A stretch of DNA of 64,000 nt, taken from contig JXTC01000576.1 in the NCBI GenBank assembly GCA_002914845.1, positions 98,814-162,813 on the forward strand, in the 5' to 3' direction. Origin of the DNA: Trema orientale (Eukaryota; Streptophyta; Magnoliopsida; Rosales; Cannabaceae). The position numbers were made by a program, and so were the translations under genes. This document shows, one piece after another, positions 34,468-46,055 of this stretch (positions are counted from its first letter, which is position 1; every line of letters starts with the position of its first letter). A model generated the notes under the pieces. That model made no database searches. It was not told where the DNA came from and saw only the letters and a program-made list of their open reading frames with translations.

Positions 34468-36038
34468 GGGATTATGACATATAGTACGACTTTTGGAAAA
34501 ACAATTCCAAAAATATGACTTGGCTTAGTGCATTTATTTTTGTACGACTTTTTGGATAAAATGTCCTCTTTTTAAGTTATGTAGTACAGTATACAAATAT
34601 ACATGCGGTGGTATTGTTGTAATAAAATCATATTTAAAAAAAAAAAACTGTTTATATCAAAAGCTAGTACCTTAATAGCTGAAAACTCCTGTTAGTAATG
34701 TTAGTTGCTTAGTTTCCTTTCCACCTCTCTATCTGGGGATTAAATCACAGTCCATGCACTTTGTTATTTTCTTTTTTCTCAAAAATCATTTTTTTCTTAA
34801 AAAAATTCTCTTTTTAATTCTTTTTAATCCTATTTTTTTAATCCTATTACATTAGTTTTTTTCTCTAATTCTTTTTTTTCTTAAAAAAATTCTCTCTCTT
34901 TTATTACTCTATACACTTCATTAGTTTTTTTTCCCTAATTATTTTTTTCCTTAAAAAAAATGGTCTTTTCTTTATTAGTCTATACACTTCATTGTTATTT
35001 TTTTCTTTTCTTTTTTTTTTTCCTTAAAAAAAATTCTCTTACAGTTTGAGAAACCATAAACTATACCAAATTGGTTTCCAACCGCAATTAGAAACTAATC
35101 TGGTTACCAGAGAAATCAAATTATTTTGCCACATGAAAATCAGTTTTGGTTCCAAGAAATCTTTGCGGTTTTTTGTGATTTGCTTAGCTATAGGACATTC
35201 TGCTAAAAGGAAATCAAACTGGTTTCTAGGAAACCATTGTGGTTTCTTGTGATTTACTTAGCTACATGATGTTCTGCTACATGGAAACCAGTTACCTTTG
35301 TAATTTCTTGTGATTTACTTAGTTACATGGCATTCTACTAAAAAAAAACTAAACTGGTTTTCTGAAAACCTTTATGGTTTCCTGTGATTTACTTACATAC
35401 AGAGAGTTTTGCTAAAATGAAACCAAACTGGTTTCCTAGAAACCTTTATGATTTTCTATGATTTACTTACATACATGGCATTCTGCTAAAAGAAAACCAA
35501 ACTGGTTTCAGAAAACCTTTATGGTTTCCTGTAATTTACTTACGTACATGATATTCTGCTAAAAAAAAACTAAACTGGTTTCCAAGAAACTTTTGTGGTT
35601 TCCTGTGATTTATTTAGCTACAGGATATTCTGCAAAAAAGAAACCACAATGGTTGTGATTTACTTACGTACAGGACATTCGACTAAAGGAAACCAAACTG
35701 GTTTCCAGGAAACCTTTGCGTTTTCCTGTGATTTACTTACGTACAGGACTTTCGACTAAAAGAAACTAAACTGATTTCCAGGAAACCACAAATAATTTAC
35801 TTACTTACAAACATTCTGCTAATATGAAACCAAATTAAACCAAACTGGTTTTCAGGAAACCTTTTGTGGTTTCCTGTAAAATAAAAAGATGACTTATTTA
35901 CTAAAATGCCACTGCGTTTTCTAGCTTCCAAAGTATTTAGAAAAATACCATAAAAAGGTCGTACGGATTTTTATTATTTTTAAAAAGTCGTAAATTTGGT
36001 AATATTTTTTGAAAAATAAATATAAGTGTCCAAAACCC
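34468..36038. mobile_element. MULE-like non-autonomous element, 1571 bp, 9-bp TSD
   Basis: Flanked by identical TAACAATAA (34459-34467 and 36039-36047). Copy A keeps the empty site with a single TAACAATAA (29449-29457), which proves the insertion. The ends GGGATTATGACA and, reverse complemented, GGGTTTTGGACA are imperfect short inverted repeats. A 9-bp TSD is typical of Mutator-like elements. No transposase is present; the interior is two tandem arrays (34765-35040 and 35040-35880). ACGACTTTTT/AAAAAGTCGT motifs near both ends give further inverted similarity. Confidence 0.88.
35040..35880. repeat. Minisatellite of about 74-bp units inside the MULE-like element
   Basis: About eleven degenerate units, most spaced 72-75 bp, each with TGTGATTTACTTA, a CATTCTGCTAAAA-type word, AAACCAAACTGGTTTCC and GGAAACCTTTGTGGTTTCC. 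The pair GGTTTCC/GGAAACC makes each unit partly self-complementary. The preceding stretch 34765-35040 is another degenerate array built on TTTTTTCTTAAAAAAATTCT. Confidence 0.88.
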
Positions 36039-36931
36039 TAACAATAATTGCTGCAAAAAAAGACATATTCACATAACCAAAAAAAAAAAGAGAGAGGGAG
36101 AGCATGAAATTATGGCCAGCCGATACAAAAAAGATTCTCTGTGCCGAGAGTTTGTACGTGAAAATGAGATTCAAAATCAGATATGATGTCATCTAATTGT
36201 GCCATCAGAGAGGGAGAGCACACGAGCCTCATACCGGCTGTTTCCTTAGCGGAAGCCAGCTCAAAGGCAGTCGGGGTGCACAACTGCTTGGCTGCGGCTG
36301 GATCCCAATTGCTTCCTTCTCTTCATTCTTTAAACATGTGCCGAACCCCCCTCCATTTTTTCCCTTTTTTAATTTATTTTTTAATTCTTTTACTTTCTAG
36401 AAATGGAATTATTCTTCCCATTATTTATTTTTTTTTTCTCAATTGAATTATTCGAATATTGAACCTCAGTATTAACACATGTCTCATTGATCATCATATA
36501 AATACTATAAACTCTAATTTGTAGGGTTTTTTTTTTGTTCTAGGTATATACAATTCTTCGCTTAGTTTTGTATGCATTAGGAAATACGATATGATATGGT
36601 TTTCTTTCTGGTTGAAGTTGAACAAGCTTGTAAAATTATATAAATTCACATAGCAAAGATGTTAGGCCCCATAGAAGTACATAGGTTTAAGCCCTACATG
36701 TTTTGTAAGCGCACAATTGATAGAATGGCCTTCAGTTTAATTCATATCTATAGCTACTGTCATTTAATGAGTAGTTTGTCTATAATAATTAATTTTCACA
36801 AAATACGTCTTATAGATCATATCATCAAATCAATAGAAGAAGTCTTGTTTTAAGAGATTGGTGTCTGTATCCCAAGCAAGAAATTCAATTAAACGGGATT
36901 CAAAAGTTTAAATTTCACCTCGATAATTTTA

Positions 36932-36983
36932 TAAAGAAATATTAGTACAATACAAGAACGTGTATTGTACTAATATTTCTTTA
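36932..36983. repeat. Perfect 23-bp inverted repeat, 6-bp loop
   Basis: Left arm 36932-36954, right arm 36961-36983, loop AGAACG. The arm contains AATATTAGTACAATACA. It lies exactly where similarity to copy A stops, at the right end of the duplication. Confidence 0.9.
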
Positions 36984-36989
36984 ATGGCA

Positions 36990-38370
36990 TTAGAATGTGT
37001 ATTCCACCACATCCACATTGTCTAAAACCATTTTTCTTGTTAAAAAACAAAAGGTGGGTTATTCTTTATTAACAATACAATAATGTGTATAATTTACTTC
37101 ATACATAACGTGAAAATCAAAACTTTTTCAAGTAAAAAAAGAGGTGGATTATTTTTTTGAATAACACCACTATTTGAGACACTGTTAAAAAGTGTTGTAA
37201 AGAATGAAAGTGCAATAAGCTAACTAATATGGATATACTCGTTTACATAAGTAGAAAACGTATATATACATATTTATGTCTACCAAATCCTTTGTGTGAA
37301 ACATAAAAGGCTATTACCACTTAATATTACTCTATGATAATAGTTGCAGCTTAGCCTGATAACCACGTTCGTCTACCTCCAATATTGAGGTTAGGAGGTC
37401 AATTCCATATCTTTAGCGTAAAAAATAATAATAATAAGACTCCATTATATAAGGTAAAAATTTGAAAGAGACAACAAAAAAATATCTAGATTAAATCAAA
37501 TATGGCATTATGGGGGAAAAATGAAAAAGGAAAAAGAAAAAGGAAAAATATATATGTCATGGGTCACATAACCAGCAACTTTTTGCACGTTCCTAACCTA
37601 ACGTGAACACATGGTTACGACTTACGAGATCAATGCTTTCAGATTATGTAGAAATTAATGCATGACATGCATACAAACACACCCACACACACTTTCCATA
37701 CATTGTTTACTTTAGTCGAACTCAGAAAAATTTACAAAGGCCATAAAATTGTTGGAATATTCTATAACTAGATTTTTTTTAATATTATTATTTGTCGCAT
37801 TGTTACTAAGAAAAATATCATCCATTTATAGTAGTGTATCAATTGTACGTATACCACAGAATTTGGGTTCATTAATTAGCACTAAAATAGTAGTTTAGCA
37901 CTTTTTCTTCCAGAAAACGTGAAAATTTGGGATGGAAAGTTCTATTTTGATTGGGTTTGCCCCTTAATTTCTCATTTTTTTTTAATTAGTTGGACATTTC
38001 TTTTTGAAGAAAAGAGAGGCAGTCGTTTCTAATTAATTCCAACCACCCCATCAAAGTTTTTCAACCTAAACTGAAGAATATATCTAGAAATACAATAATG
38101 TGACACGATAATTCGATAATTCCTCGACAGCATGTAGCCATCATATAATGTGTATATATATATATATATATTATTGTAGTTAAGTTAAAATGGGCAATTT
38201 AATTAAAATTTTTAAGTTATTTTGAAAAATGCATGTAGTTTTATTTGTGGAAACGAATCGATTCCAATTAAGTACTAGTGTAAATGTAATGATCCAACCT
38301 CTAATCCTAATTTCAAGATTTACATTAACTAATGAAGGGTTAACTACAATGAAGTCCCGAAATTATACTC
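36990..38370. other. Intergenic, no gene seen
   Basis: AT-rich; a (TA)n microsatellite at about 38152-38171. No exon-like frame. Confidence 0.5.
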
Positions 38371-38735
38371 ATTGTACTACTTTCGTTCTCGAATTTTTAA
38401 CTTACATAGTAATGACCCCTAAATTATGTAATTATTATAACAATGACTCATTTATCACAAACTATTAATTTTTTAAAAAATTTAAGAGTTTATGAAGAAA
38501 AAAAGGTTATTGCTGCAATAATTACATAAGTCTTGGTAGTCTACTATGTAAATTAAAAATTCAAAATCTCATTCTTAACCATAGTTACCGTTACCAAACT
38601 GTGTGCTTTATAATGACTTATTTCTGTTAAATATTTAACAGTTTGTGATAGACTGGTCATTTTACAACAATTACATAATTCATAGGCTACTATTGTGTAA
38701 GTTGAAAATTCTAAAATGAAAGTGTTACAATATGT
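38370..38735. mobile_element. Foldback MITE with arms of about 95 bp
   Basis: Left arm from ACTTTCGTTCTCGAATTTTT (38380); the reverse complement of the right arm reads ACTTTCATTTTAGAATTTTC and continues with AACTTACA, ATTATGTAATT and CTATCACAAACT in the same order as the left arm. Spacer about 150 bp. No clear TSD. The 79-codon frame at 38229-38468 runs into the arm and is not a gene. Confidence 0.65.
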
Positions 38736-39786
38736 GTAAATCAGTGCTATTAATATTATTAAAACCTATATTTATATATTCTCATGCGCTGGAAGTTTCT
38801 ATATTAGGTTAGAATATAACTACTCTATTAGAGCTTTTGTCTGTTATCGGTCGCTTTCATGATAGGTTTGTCCTCCAAAAATATTACGTTTTTTTCATGC
38901 CTTTCCCACATTGTATTTAGTAAAGCAAGCAAAATATTGATATTGTTAAATATATGTTACAATATGTCATATGGACTTTAATAATTTTCTTTTCCTTTCG
39001 GTATATAGAATTAAGTATTAATTTACGTTATTGACTTTACCAACTTGCATTTGATGAGGTTCATAACTCCTTGATGTTCAAACATTTACAGATACTGAAT
39101 GCACAAATAATAAGATTTTAAAGAAATCTTCATTGAATTCTAAAATTGTACATAAAATAAATGGTAGTTAATAATTATTAACACCACAAAATATAATTAA
39201 TTAACAAAAAATTTCAAGTTTCAAATTTTTTTCCAATAGAACATTAGAGTTTATAAGTTTCCATTTATGAATATTTGAACACAAGATTAATATAATTGGG
39301 TTGTATTATTAAATGTATGAACTTAGCAACCTATATATATATATAGATGTAACAAATCACGAAGACTTATTTTGTTTCGGCTAGTGAAGTCAAGAAGACT
39401 TTGACATTAGAAGTCAACGTCGACATTTTCTAACTACTGTCTCATATTTATTAAATGCAACAGAAGGCTTTCAAGTTAATTTTGCTTACATCGAATTATA
39501 ACATTGAAATGGTCTCAGACATCATTCTCAATAGATAAGCGATTATTGAGACTTTGAAAATAAGAGTTTAAGATACGCAAATAGAGGATAAGTATTAACT
39601 GTTAAAAGTTGAAAAATAATAGAATAGTAATCTGAACTATTTATCAGTTAATTGAGAATTATGTTTGCTCAAATTGATATTTTCCATTTATTTACCCCTT
39701 TCACATTGTCTTTTTATTTTATTTTTGCTTGAGCTTGAAAACGTTTCACAGCCTCTTTTAGCTTATATCATATGTATATCTATTAA

Positions 39787-39971
39787 GAATAATGATTGGG
39801 ACACCAATAACTTACACCAAAAAGTTACACCAATGATGTGGCATCCAAATAAAACTACTATTTTATCTATGAGTGGGACCACATCATTCACAATTTAGTG
39901 ATTGATATGAATGCCAACTCATGTGGTGTAACTTTTTGGTATAAGTTATTGGTGTCCCTAGTGTTACTCAT
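39787..39971. mobile_element. MITE, second copy of the 31612 family
   Basis: Inverted ends: left GAATAATGATTGGGACACCA; reverse complement of the right end GAGTAACACTAGGGACACCA; both continue ATAACTTA(C/T)ACCAAAAAGT. The middle has the same TGATGTGGCATC and GTGGGACCACATC words as the 31612 copy. The stretch between 38735 and this element shows nothing else. Confidence 0.8.
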
Positions 39972-40041
39972 CTGTTAAATGTCTTTCACAGAATCACAGG
40001 TTACAACATTTTGGTCTTGTATAGGAGATAAGGTCCTGGGT

Positions 40042-40278
40042 GGGACTAATTTGGTCCAAAATATATATATATATTTTTTTGCAGTTTTTTAAAAATGGCG
40101 AAGTGTCAAGTATGTATTAACATATAGTTAAGAGCTTATTGACTATGAAAAGACCATTATTTATGACATTTTCCATGGTCAATAAGTTCTTACCACGAAT
40201 CAAGACGTCATTGATACTTCTGAAAATATCATTTTTAAAATTTTCGCAAAAAAATAATTTTGGCCTATGTTAGTCGCA
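40042..40278. mobile_element. Foldback MITE of about 237 bp
   Basis: Left GGGACTAATTTGGTCCAAAA; the reverse complement of the right end is GCGACTAACATAGGCCAAAA. Arms run about 105 bp with matching words such as GAGCTTATTGACTATG against GAACTTATTGACCATG. No coding content. Confidence 0.7.
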
Positions 40279-41660
40279 CTTATGTCATTTTCTCTGCCAA
40301 GGGTGTGCGTGTGTCTTTTTTTTAATCAATAAGTGAATTCTTTCCCAGTTGTACAAATGTAGCTCAATTATTAAAATCTACACAAGTTTTTGTGAATTCG
40401 AATGCTCAATCATACTAGGATTTGTTTGACTCAAAACCCCCAAGTGCCTTTAATTTCTTTTTGTTTTTTATTTCGGGTAATTTTATTGATATTAACATGT
40501 GCATACGTGCACATTCTGTTTAAGATTTTGGGGCAAACTTACACGTGCAACTATGTGCTCAGGAGAGGTGCAACACCATGGACGTGGCCACAATTTTATC
40601 GAAATTTCTGAAAATATTTTCCTTTTGCTCACTTTATTTTTCCTCGGCAAAATACAAATCCATACATAGCTTAAAGGTTGTAATTTGTGTTGCTTTGCTA
40701 TTGTGGTTGGGATCGTTTAGTTTAACTTTCGGCTTTGTCCTAAGAAATGCCACTGAAAAGGTGGAGAAAAAAGAGAGTTAAGGAGAGAAACAAAAACATT
40801 GGCTCAATAATCGTCAGGGTGTTCATCCAATCTGCCAAATTGATGAAACTGACTGATTTGAACCGTTGCTAAAACTGATTACTAATGGTTTGGTTTGAAT
40901 TTGTGGGAAAAAAAAAAACTCACTTAATTAGTTCAATTTATGGATTTAACCTTCAAAAAAGCAGACCGACACAAAACGATCTCCTTATTTATATATGAAT
41001 ATATAAAATTTAGGAAAATTAGGTGAAATACACTTTTTATAGTCAATTTTAGAAAATATACTACTCTCAATAGTTTTTCAGTAACTATGCCGATTTAAAT
41101 TAAGAAAAAAAGTGTGAAAAGACTTATATATCCTTAAGTCGAAAGCGTTGGACATAGTATCTGGCAAATCGACCGGAAAAAAATTAAATATTGAACGCTA
41201 GACACGAGTGTCAAACAATGCTAGACAAGGGGTGTAGCAACCCGACCCTCTGTTTAACTAGATCTGGGCCCTTGATGGGATAAGTATTAGAGATATTTTT
41301 GTCTTTAAAATAAAATTAAAACTTAAAAGGTGTATTCACAAAAAATATATATATATATATTGAAAGGGGTGTAAATCCTACAACACACTTTTGATAGATG
41401 CATTTTGCCAAGAACCCCATTTTATTATTGGCCTATATTAACTAAGCGATGAAATTGTGGATGTTTTAATGTTTGCTTCATTATTACAATATATTTTGCT
41501 AAACAGCTTATTAGTATTGTAAGTCGGAGTATCGTCCAAAAAATTAGCCCAAAAATCTATTATAAAGCCCATTATTCAATTTTAGGGCCTCGCAAAGGCC
41601 CAGACTGATTACGAAAAACCAATCCAAACTGAGTATGATTTGGATTGCATTGAATTTATC
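40279..41660. other. Intergenic, no gene supported
   Basis: The frame 40545-40781 has a hydrophobic stretch (VVICVALLLWLGSFSLTFGF) but no family signal. An LTR-tip-like TGTAGCAACCCGACCC is at 41231, with no partner end found. Confidence 0.4.
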
Positions 41661-41664
41661 ATGG

Positions 41665-42845
41665 GCTTTTAAGCCAAATGACCAAATTTTGGATCACTAT
41701 TTGAAAAATGGTCGTTTTTCAAATTGTTAAACAATAGCAAATTTTGAAACTTATTTAAAAAATAGCCTTTTTCACATTTGATAGATCAAAATATATTGCT
41801 TTATTTTGTATAAGATTGATTTATTTTTAAAAAATTGATTTATTTAGTGTAAAATTATTATTTTTTTCAAAATAGATCAACTAAAATAGGGCCATTTATC
41901 GTATTAAATATGTGTAAAAAAAGGCTATTTGTTATACTGATCTAGAAGAAAAGGACATTTTTTTATCAATACTCATTAATTCTTCTTAAATGTTTGGTTT
42001 GGAACATTAACGGATTGGTTTGGTTAAATACCCCTATCAACGGACGTGGCTCAGGGCAGGCCCGACCCTATGTAGCAAACCTTTGGGTTAAGTAGACAAT
42101 TACCACTTTTTAAAAATGTTTAACTAAATTTACCACCACTATTAGATTCTACCACTTTTAGGAGGGAATTAGTCAAGAATTTATCAAGAATTCGTCAAGA
42201 ATCCATCAAGAATCTATCAAGATTACTACTGACATCAAGAATCTGTCAAGAATCCATCAAGATTGTCAAGAATCTATCAAGAACCCGTCAAGATCGCCAC
42301 CAATGTCAAGAATCTATCAAGAATCCATCACGATCGTCAAGAATTCGTCAAAAATTCATCAAGAATCCATCAAGATCGTCAAAAATTCGTCAAGAATTCA
42401 TCAAAAATCCATTTTAAAAAAGTGGTATGGTGACATATTTAATTAATAAAGAAAAAAAGTGGTATACAGCTAATTTATTCCAAACTTTTTTGAGCATGAG
42501 CAAATTTGTGTTTTACCTTTTAAAAAGGCAGCGTATTTATTAGAAATGGACTTTTTTTAGATCAATTTAAAAAATGGCCATTGTTTACACCTATTTAATG
42601 AAACGACCGTTTTATAATTTTATTTTGATAAATGGTATTTTTTTTAGTTGATCTACTTTTTATAAAGTAAATCAATTTTTTTAAAAGTAAATCTATTTTT
42701 TAAAAAATAAATCAATATTAAATATGAAAAACTGTCATTTTTTAAATAATTTTTAAAAATTCAACCATTTTTAAACGGTGTTGAAAAATTGCCATTTTGC
42801 AAATTTTGATCCGAAATTCGGCCATCTAAAAGGCCCAAAGGAAAA
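41665..42845. mobile_element. Long-TIR (MULE/foldback-like) element of about 1.2 kb with satellite core
   Basis: Arms of roughly 190 bp: left GACCAAATTTTGGATCACTA (from 41682); the reverse complement of the right end is GGCCGAATTTCGGATCAAAA. Both arms continue with ATTTAAAAAATRRC and TTGATTTAYTTT words. Outermost words (GGGCTTTTAAG / CTAAAAGGCCC) also pair. No TSD could be fixed. The core contains inverted ACCACTTTTTAAAA / TTTTAAAAAAGTGGT around a minisatellite (42165-42412), suggesting a nested smaller element. No transposase. Confidence 0.6.
42165..42412. repeat. 11-bp minisatellite (AAGAATCCATC)
   Basis: About 20 units of AAGAATYYRTC, broken at intervals by shorter 9-bp units (AAGATCGTC) and by longer ones ending GACATC or CAATGTC. 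The pattern suggests a higher-order repeat of three or four 11-mers plus a variant. Confidence 0.9.
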
Positions 42846-42849
42846 ATTA

Positions 42850-44395
42850 CACAATTACAGTAATGGAAAATAACTAATTTCCATATCTCATATTGTTGGC
42901 ATTTTTGCAAAAAGAGATAATAAAACCGTGGTGGCAAATGGGGTTAGTAAAGTCATCTCGTTTTTAATGTATTTATATATAAAAAATATGCACTTTCGAA
43001 GAATAGGGCTACTTTCGAAGAATAGGGCTAGCCCAATGACAACTGCTTGATTACTCTCTTGGTTCATGGGTTTGAACTTTGATTCTTTCCTGCCAGTATT
43101 TCTTTCTTTTTCGATTTTTTTTTCTTGGTCCCTTTTTTTTTTTTTTTGGCATTCTTTTCTTTTCTATTTTTATTAAAACCTGTTAGGACATTTTCTTTTC
43201 CTTTTTATTAGTTCTTTTTCTTAACACTTACACAGTGAGAGGAAAAAAATGGTATTCCTTCTAATTTTTAGTTAACTATTAGTGGCATCCATTTTAGTTA
43301 TTTTTATCATTTAACGTATGAATATAGATAATACTTGTTTTGTTCCTCTAATATCTATCCTAGGCCCAAGCTCTTGGTGCCTCTTGGAGAGTCTAATGGA
43401 AATTTTGTAGATTATCCCGACGGTTACACACTTGTTCATGGATGGTCTCCTACATGATTATCGATGGTCAGCTACCAAGAAACCTACGTATTTTGGAAAT
43501 GGAATAAATGTTGGGTCTTCTTTATTGCAAAAGTTACTATAAGGATACATAGTGTATAGTATACGGGAATTAGAATAGTTGTTAATTGTTCCTAATTGCA
43601 AAAGTTACCATAGGTCTTGTAGCATATCTATGGTCTCCAAAAAAAAAGCGAATAGGAGTTTGGTGTTCCTTATTAGAAAAATTACCATAACTAGCTATAC
43701 ATTCTTTTGGTATCTGGGAAAAAGAATGAGAGTTAGAAGTTCAATAATAGAAAGAAAATAGAAAAAATTAAAAAAGGTAAAAAAAAAAAAAAGGGGGTTA
43801 CCATGGATATCCTACCAACTTACCAATTATATCCAAAAAATAAGAAATCGTGTTGGGGTTTATTATTTGCTAAAAAAAAATAATAATTTTGATTAAAAAA
43901 TGCGATATATGTCACTTTCAAAAATTGAAAAATTATTCAAAATTGTGCGGTTGTGTAATTAGATTTTTATAATTGCTAAAATAAAAAATTAGTCACTTAA
44001 TAAAATAGTGAATTTAATTAGAATAAAAAAGATGCAGACTTTTGGTGCAGGACCACATTTTTCCAAAAAAAAAAAAAAAAAGGAAAAAGGGCACGATGGT
44101 CTGTATCTTTGAACTTTTTCAGTTTTACCGTATTTTTCAAACTTTCGGTACTTTGTCCGGTAATTTTCAACTTTTCCCTTACAGGAAATAAAAAATTAAG
44201 TAAAAAAAATTCAGAAAGGCGTATCACATATAAATTCGTCTGTCTCCTATTTGGTAACTTAAAAAATAATAATAATATCATTCAAATAATAATAATAATA
44301 ATAATCATCCAATCAAATTATCCTAAATTTAAGCTTTAATCTGAGGGCTTCCTTAAAAAAAAAAAATTTAATGTGAGGGTTTCTTACAAAATTCC
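42850..44395. other. Intergenic, one possible SINE-like fragment
   Basis: A 20-bp tandem duplicate ACTTTCGAAGAATAGGGCTA is at 42991-43030. It is followed by AGGGCTAGCCCAATGAC and GGTTCATGGGTTTGAACTTT (about 43025-43080), a weak A-box/B-box arrangement, then T-rich DNA. Otherwise no gene; the frames 43579-43761 and 44018-44339 are not supported. Confidence 0.35.
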
Positions 44396-44399
44396 AGGT

Positions 44400-45295
44400 C
44401 CAAAGTACCAAAAATTGAAAAATTTTGGCCGAATTTTCTGAAAAATTTCAGATTGATTTAGAAAAATATCATTTTTTGAAGTTTTTTTAAAAGAAAAATA
44501 GCATTTTAAATAAATATTAATAAAAATATCACTTTTTACTCAAAAATGGTATTTTTCAATGGTACTCGAGGTAACCAATTGGGTCACTTACAGTAATCGA
44601 TCTAGTTATTTAAGGTAACATGTCAAATTATCTAAGGTAACTTGATTTATTATTTTAAGTATCTCATCAATTAATAAAAGTGATATTTTTTGCAATACTT
44701 TTAAAAGTAGTATTTTTTTAATTAAAATCTGAGATTTTCAAACAATTTCAAAATCTGGGATTTTTCAATTTTTTTGAAAAATTGCCTTAAACAAAATCAA
44801 ATTTTCTTATAGAAAAATTTCAGATGAGCTGAATTTTTTGAAAAGTCCCCTACTGATTTAGAATAATATCATTTTTAAAGTTTTTTTTTAATAAAATAAC
44901 ACTTTTAACATATATTAGAAAAATAACACTTTTTTCTTCAATATTTGTGTTTTTCAATAAGACTCGAGGTAACCAATATAGTTACTTGAGGTAACTAGTT
45001 AAGTAACTTGACCAATTAACTCAAGTAACCAGTTGGGTACTTGACCAATCTAGTTACATGACCGGTTACCTTCGATAACTCGATCAATTATCTCAAGTAT
45101 CTCATTATTAAAAAAAAGTGATATTTAACTCGATCAATTATCTCAAGTATCTCATTATTAAAAAAAAGTGATATTTTTCTAAGTACTTTTAAAAATGGAA
45201 TTTTTCTAATTAAATCCGTTTTTTTTTTAACAATTTCAAAATTTGGGATATGTTTTTAATGTTTTTCAAAAATTACTATAAAAAATCAAATTTCC
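44400..45295. repeat. Diverged tandem duplicate (about 430 bp) with an exact 50-bp repeat
   Basis: Units about 44400-44790 and 44810-45290 share ACTCGAGGTAACCAA, TCTCA(A)GTATCTCAT and AAAAGTGATATTTTT in order. Inside the second unit 50 bp are repeated exactly: 45077-45126 and 45127-45176 (AACTCGATCAATTATCTCAA...). Numerous GGTAAC/GTTACC words occur in both orientations. Confidence 0.8.
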
Positions 45296-45730
45296 TCTTA
45301 ATGTGATCCTTAATTGAACTTAGGGGTGTATATTGGTTAATATCTAATGAAATATGTTATTAACCAATTCAATCCAATCATATGTTTAAATCCAATTCAA
45401 TCCGATTCAATTACAATTGGATCGGATTGGATTAGATCATCGGTTTGCTACTAGGTTTCGGCTTTACTCTAAAGCTTTTTCTTCCATTAAAAACAAAGTA
45501 CAAAATTATTACAAAGTTAAATATATTGGATAATTTATTAGATAAATAACATTTAAGTGTTAGACGTGACAATTTTGAATAGTAACACTTGTAATACTTG
45601 GGAGAATTTGGCAATTACCCTTAATTAAACATGATTACCCCTTTTTTTTATAATCTTCTACTCATACCCTTTTTTATTTGTAAACTACCTAAATTAAAGT
45701 AAACGTGAATAAATCGGCCCTTTTATGGTC

Positions 45731-45912
45731 TCTCTTCCTTCTCTCTCTAAAAATTGTCGAACGCTCTTTTCTCTCTCTCTATAAAAATGGCCGAATGCTC
45801 TCCTCTCTCTCTCTAAAAAAGGCCGAACGCTCTCCTCTCTCTCTCTCTCTAAAAATGTCCGAAATCTCTCTCATCTCTCTCTAAAATCGCACACTCTCTC
45901 TTCTCTCTCTGT
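45731..45912. repeat. CT-rich minisatellite
   Basis: Four to five units of about 35-40 bp built on GCTCTCCTCTCTCTCTCT followed by AAAAATGGCCGAA-type words. Confidence 0.85.
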
Positions 45913-46055
45913 AATTATCATCTTCGTTGAATAAATCGGCTTGGAGTGGATTTTGTGGTCGATTCATCGGAAAAAAAACAACTTACCGGAGGTATTTTTG
46001 CTGATAAAGCTCGGAATCGGCATGGGAGATTAATGCAAGCTTTTCATGTAAACCA

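Larger units (their letters stand above)
30438..36985. repeat. Tandem segmental duplication, copy B
   Basis: Direct repeat of copy A, starting without a spacer. It is longer because of the 1571-bp MULE-like insertion at 34468-36038, and shorter elsewhere: the 26387-26911 stretch of copy A is absent (junction near 32109) and about 83 bp is absent near 33636. It carries a MITE at 31612-31792. The right end falls at a perfect 23-bp hairpin (36932-36983). Open frames in it (for example 32538-32732) are shared with copy A only because the whole block is conserved. Confidence 0.93.

Noticed and set aside
40350..40420. tRNA-like boxes (TGTAGCTCAATTATT and GAATTCGAATGC)
   Set aside because: No cloverleaf, tail or TSD found; the match is too weak to call a SINE.
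40545..40781. Frame with one hydrophobic segment between MITEs
   Set aside because: Short, no family, no splice or promoter support.
41231..41400. LTR-like tip TGTAGCAACCCGACCC
   Set aside because: No matching right end or TSD in the following kilobase.
42165..42412. Short regularly repeated units as a possible CRISPR-like array
   Set aside because: Units are 11 bp without unique spacers, in a plant genome and inside a transposon-like element; it is a minisatellite.
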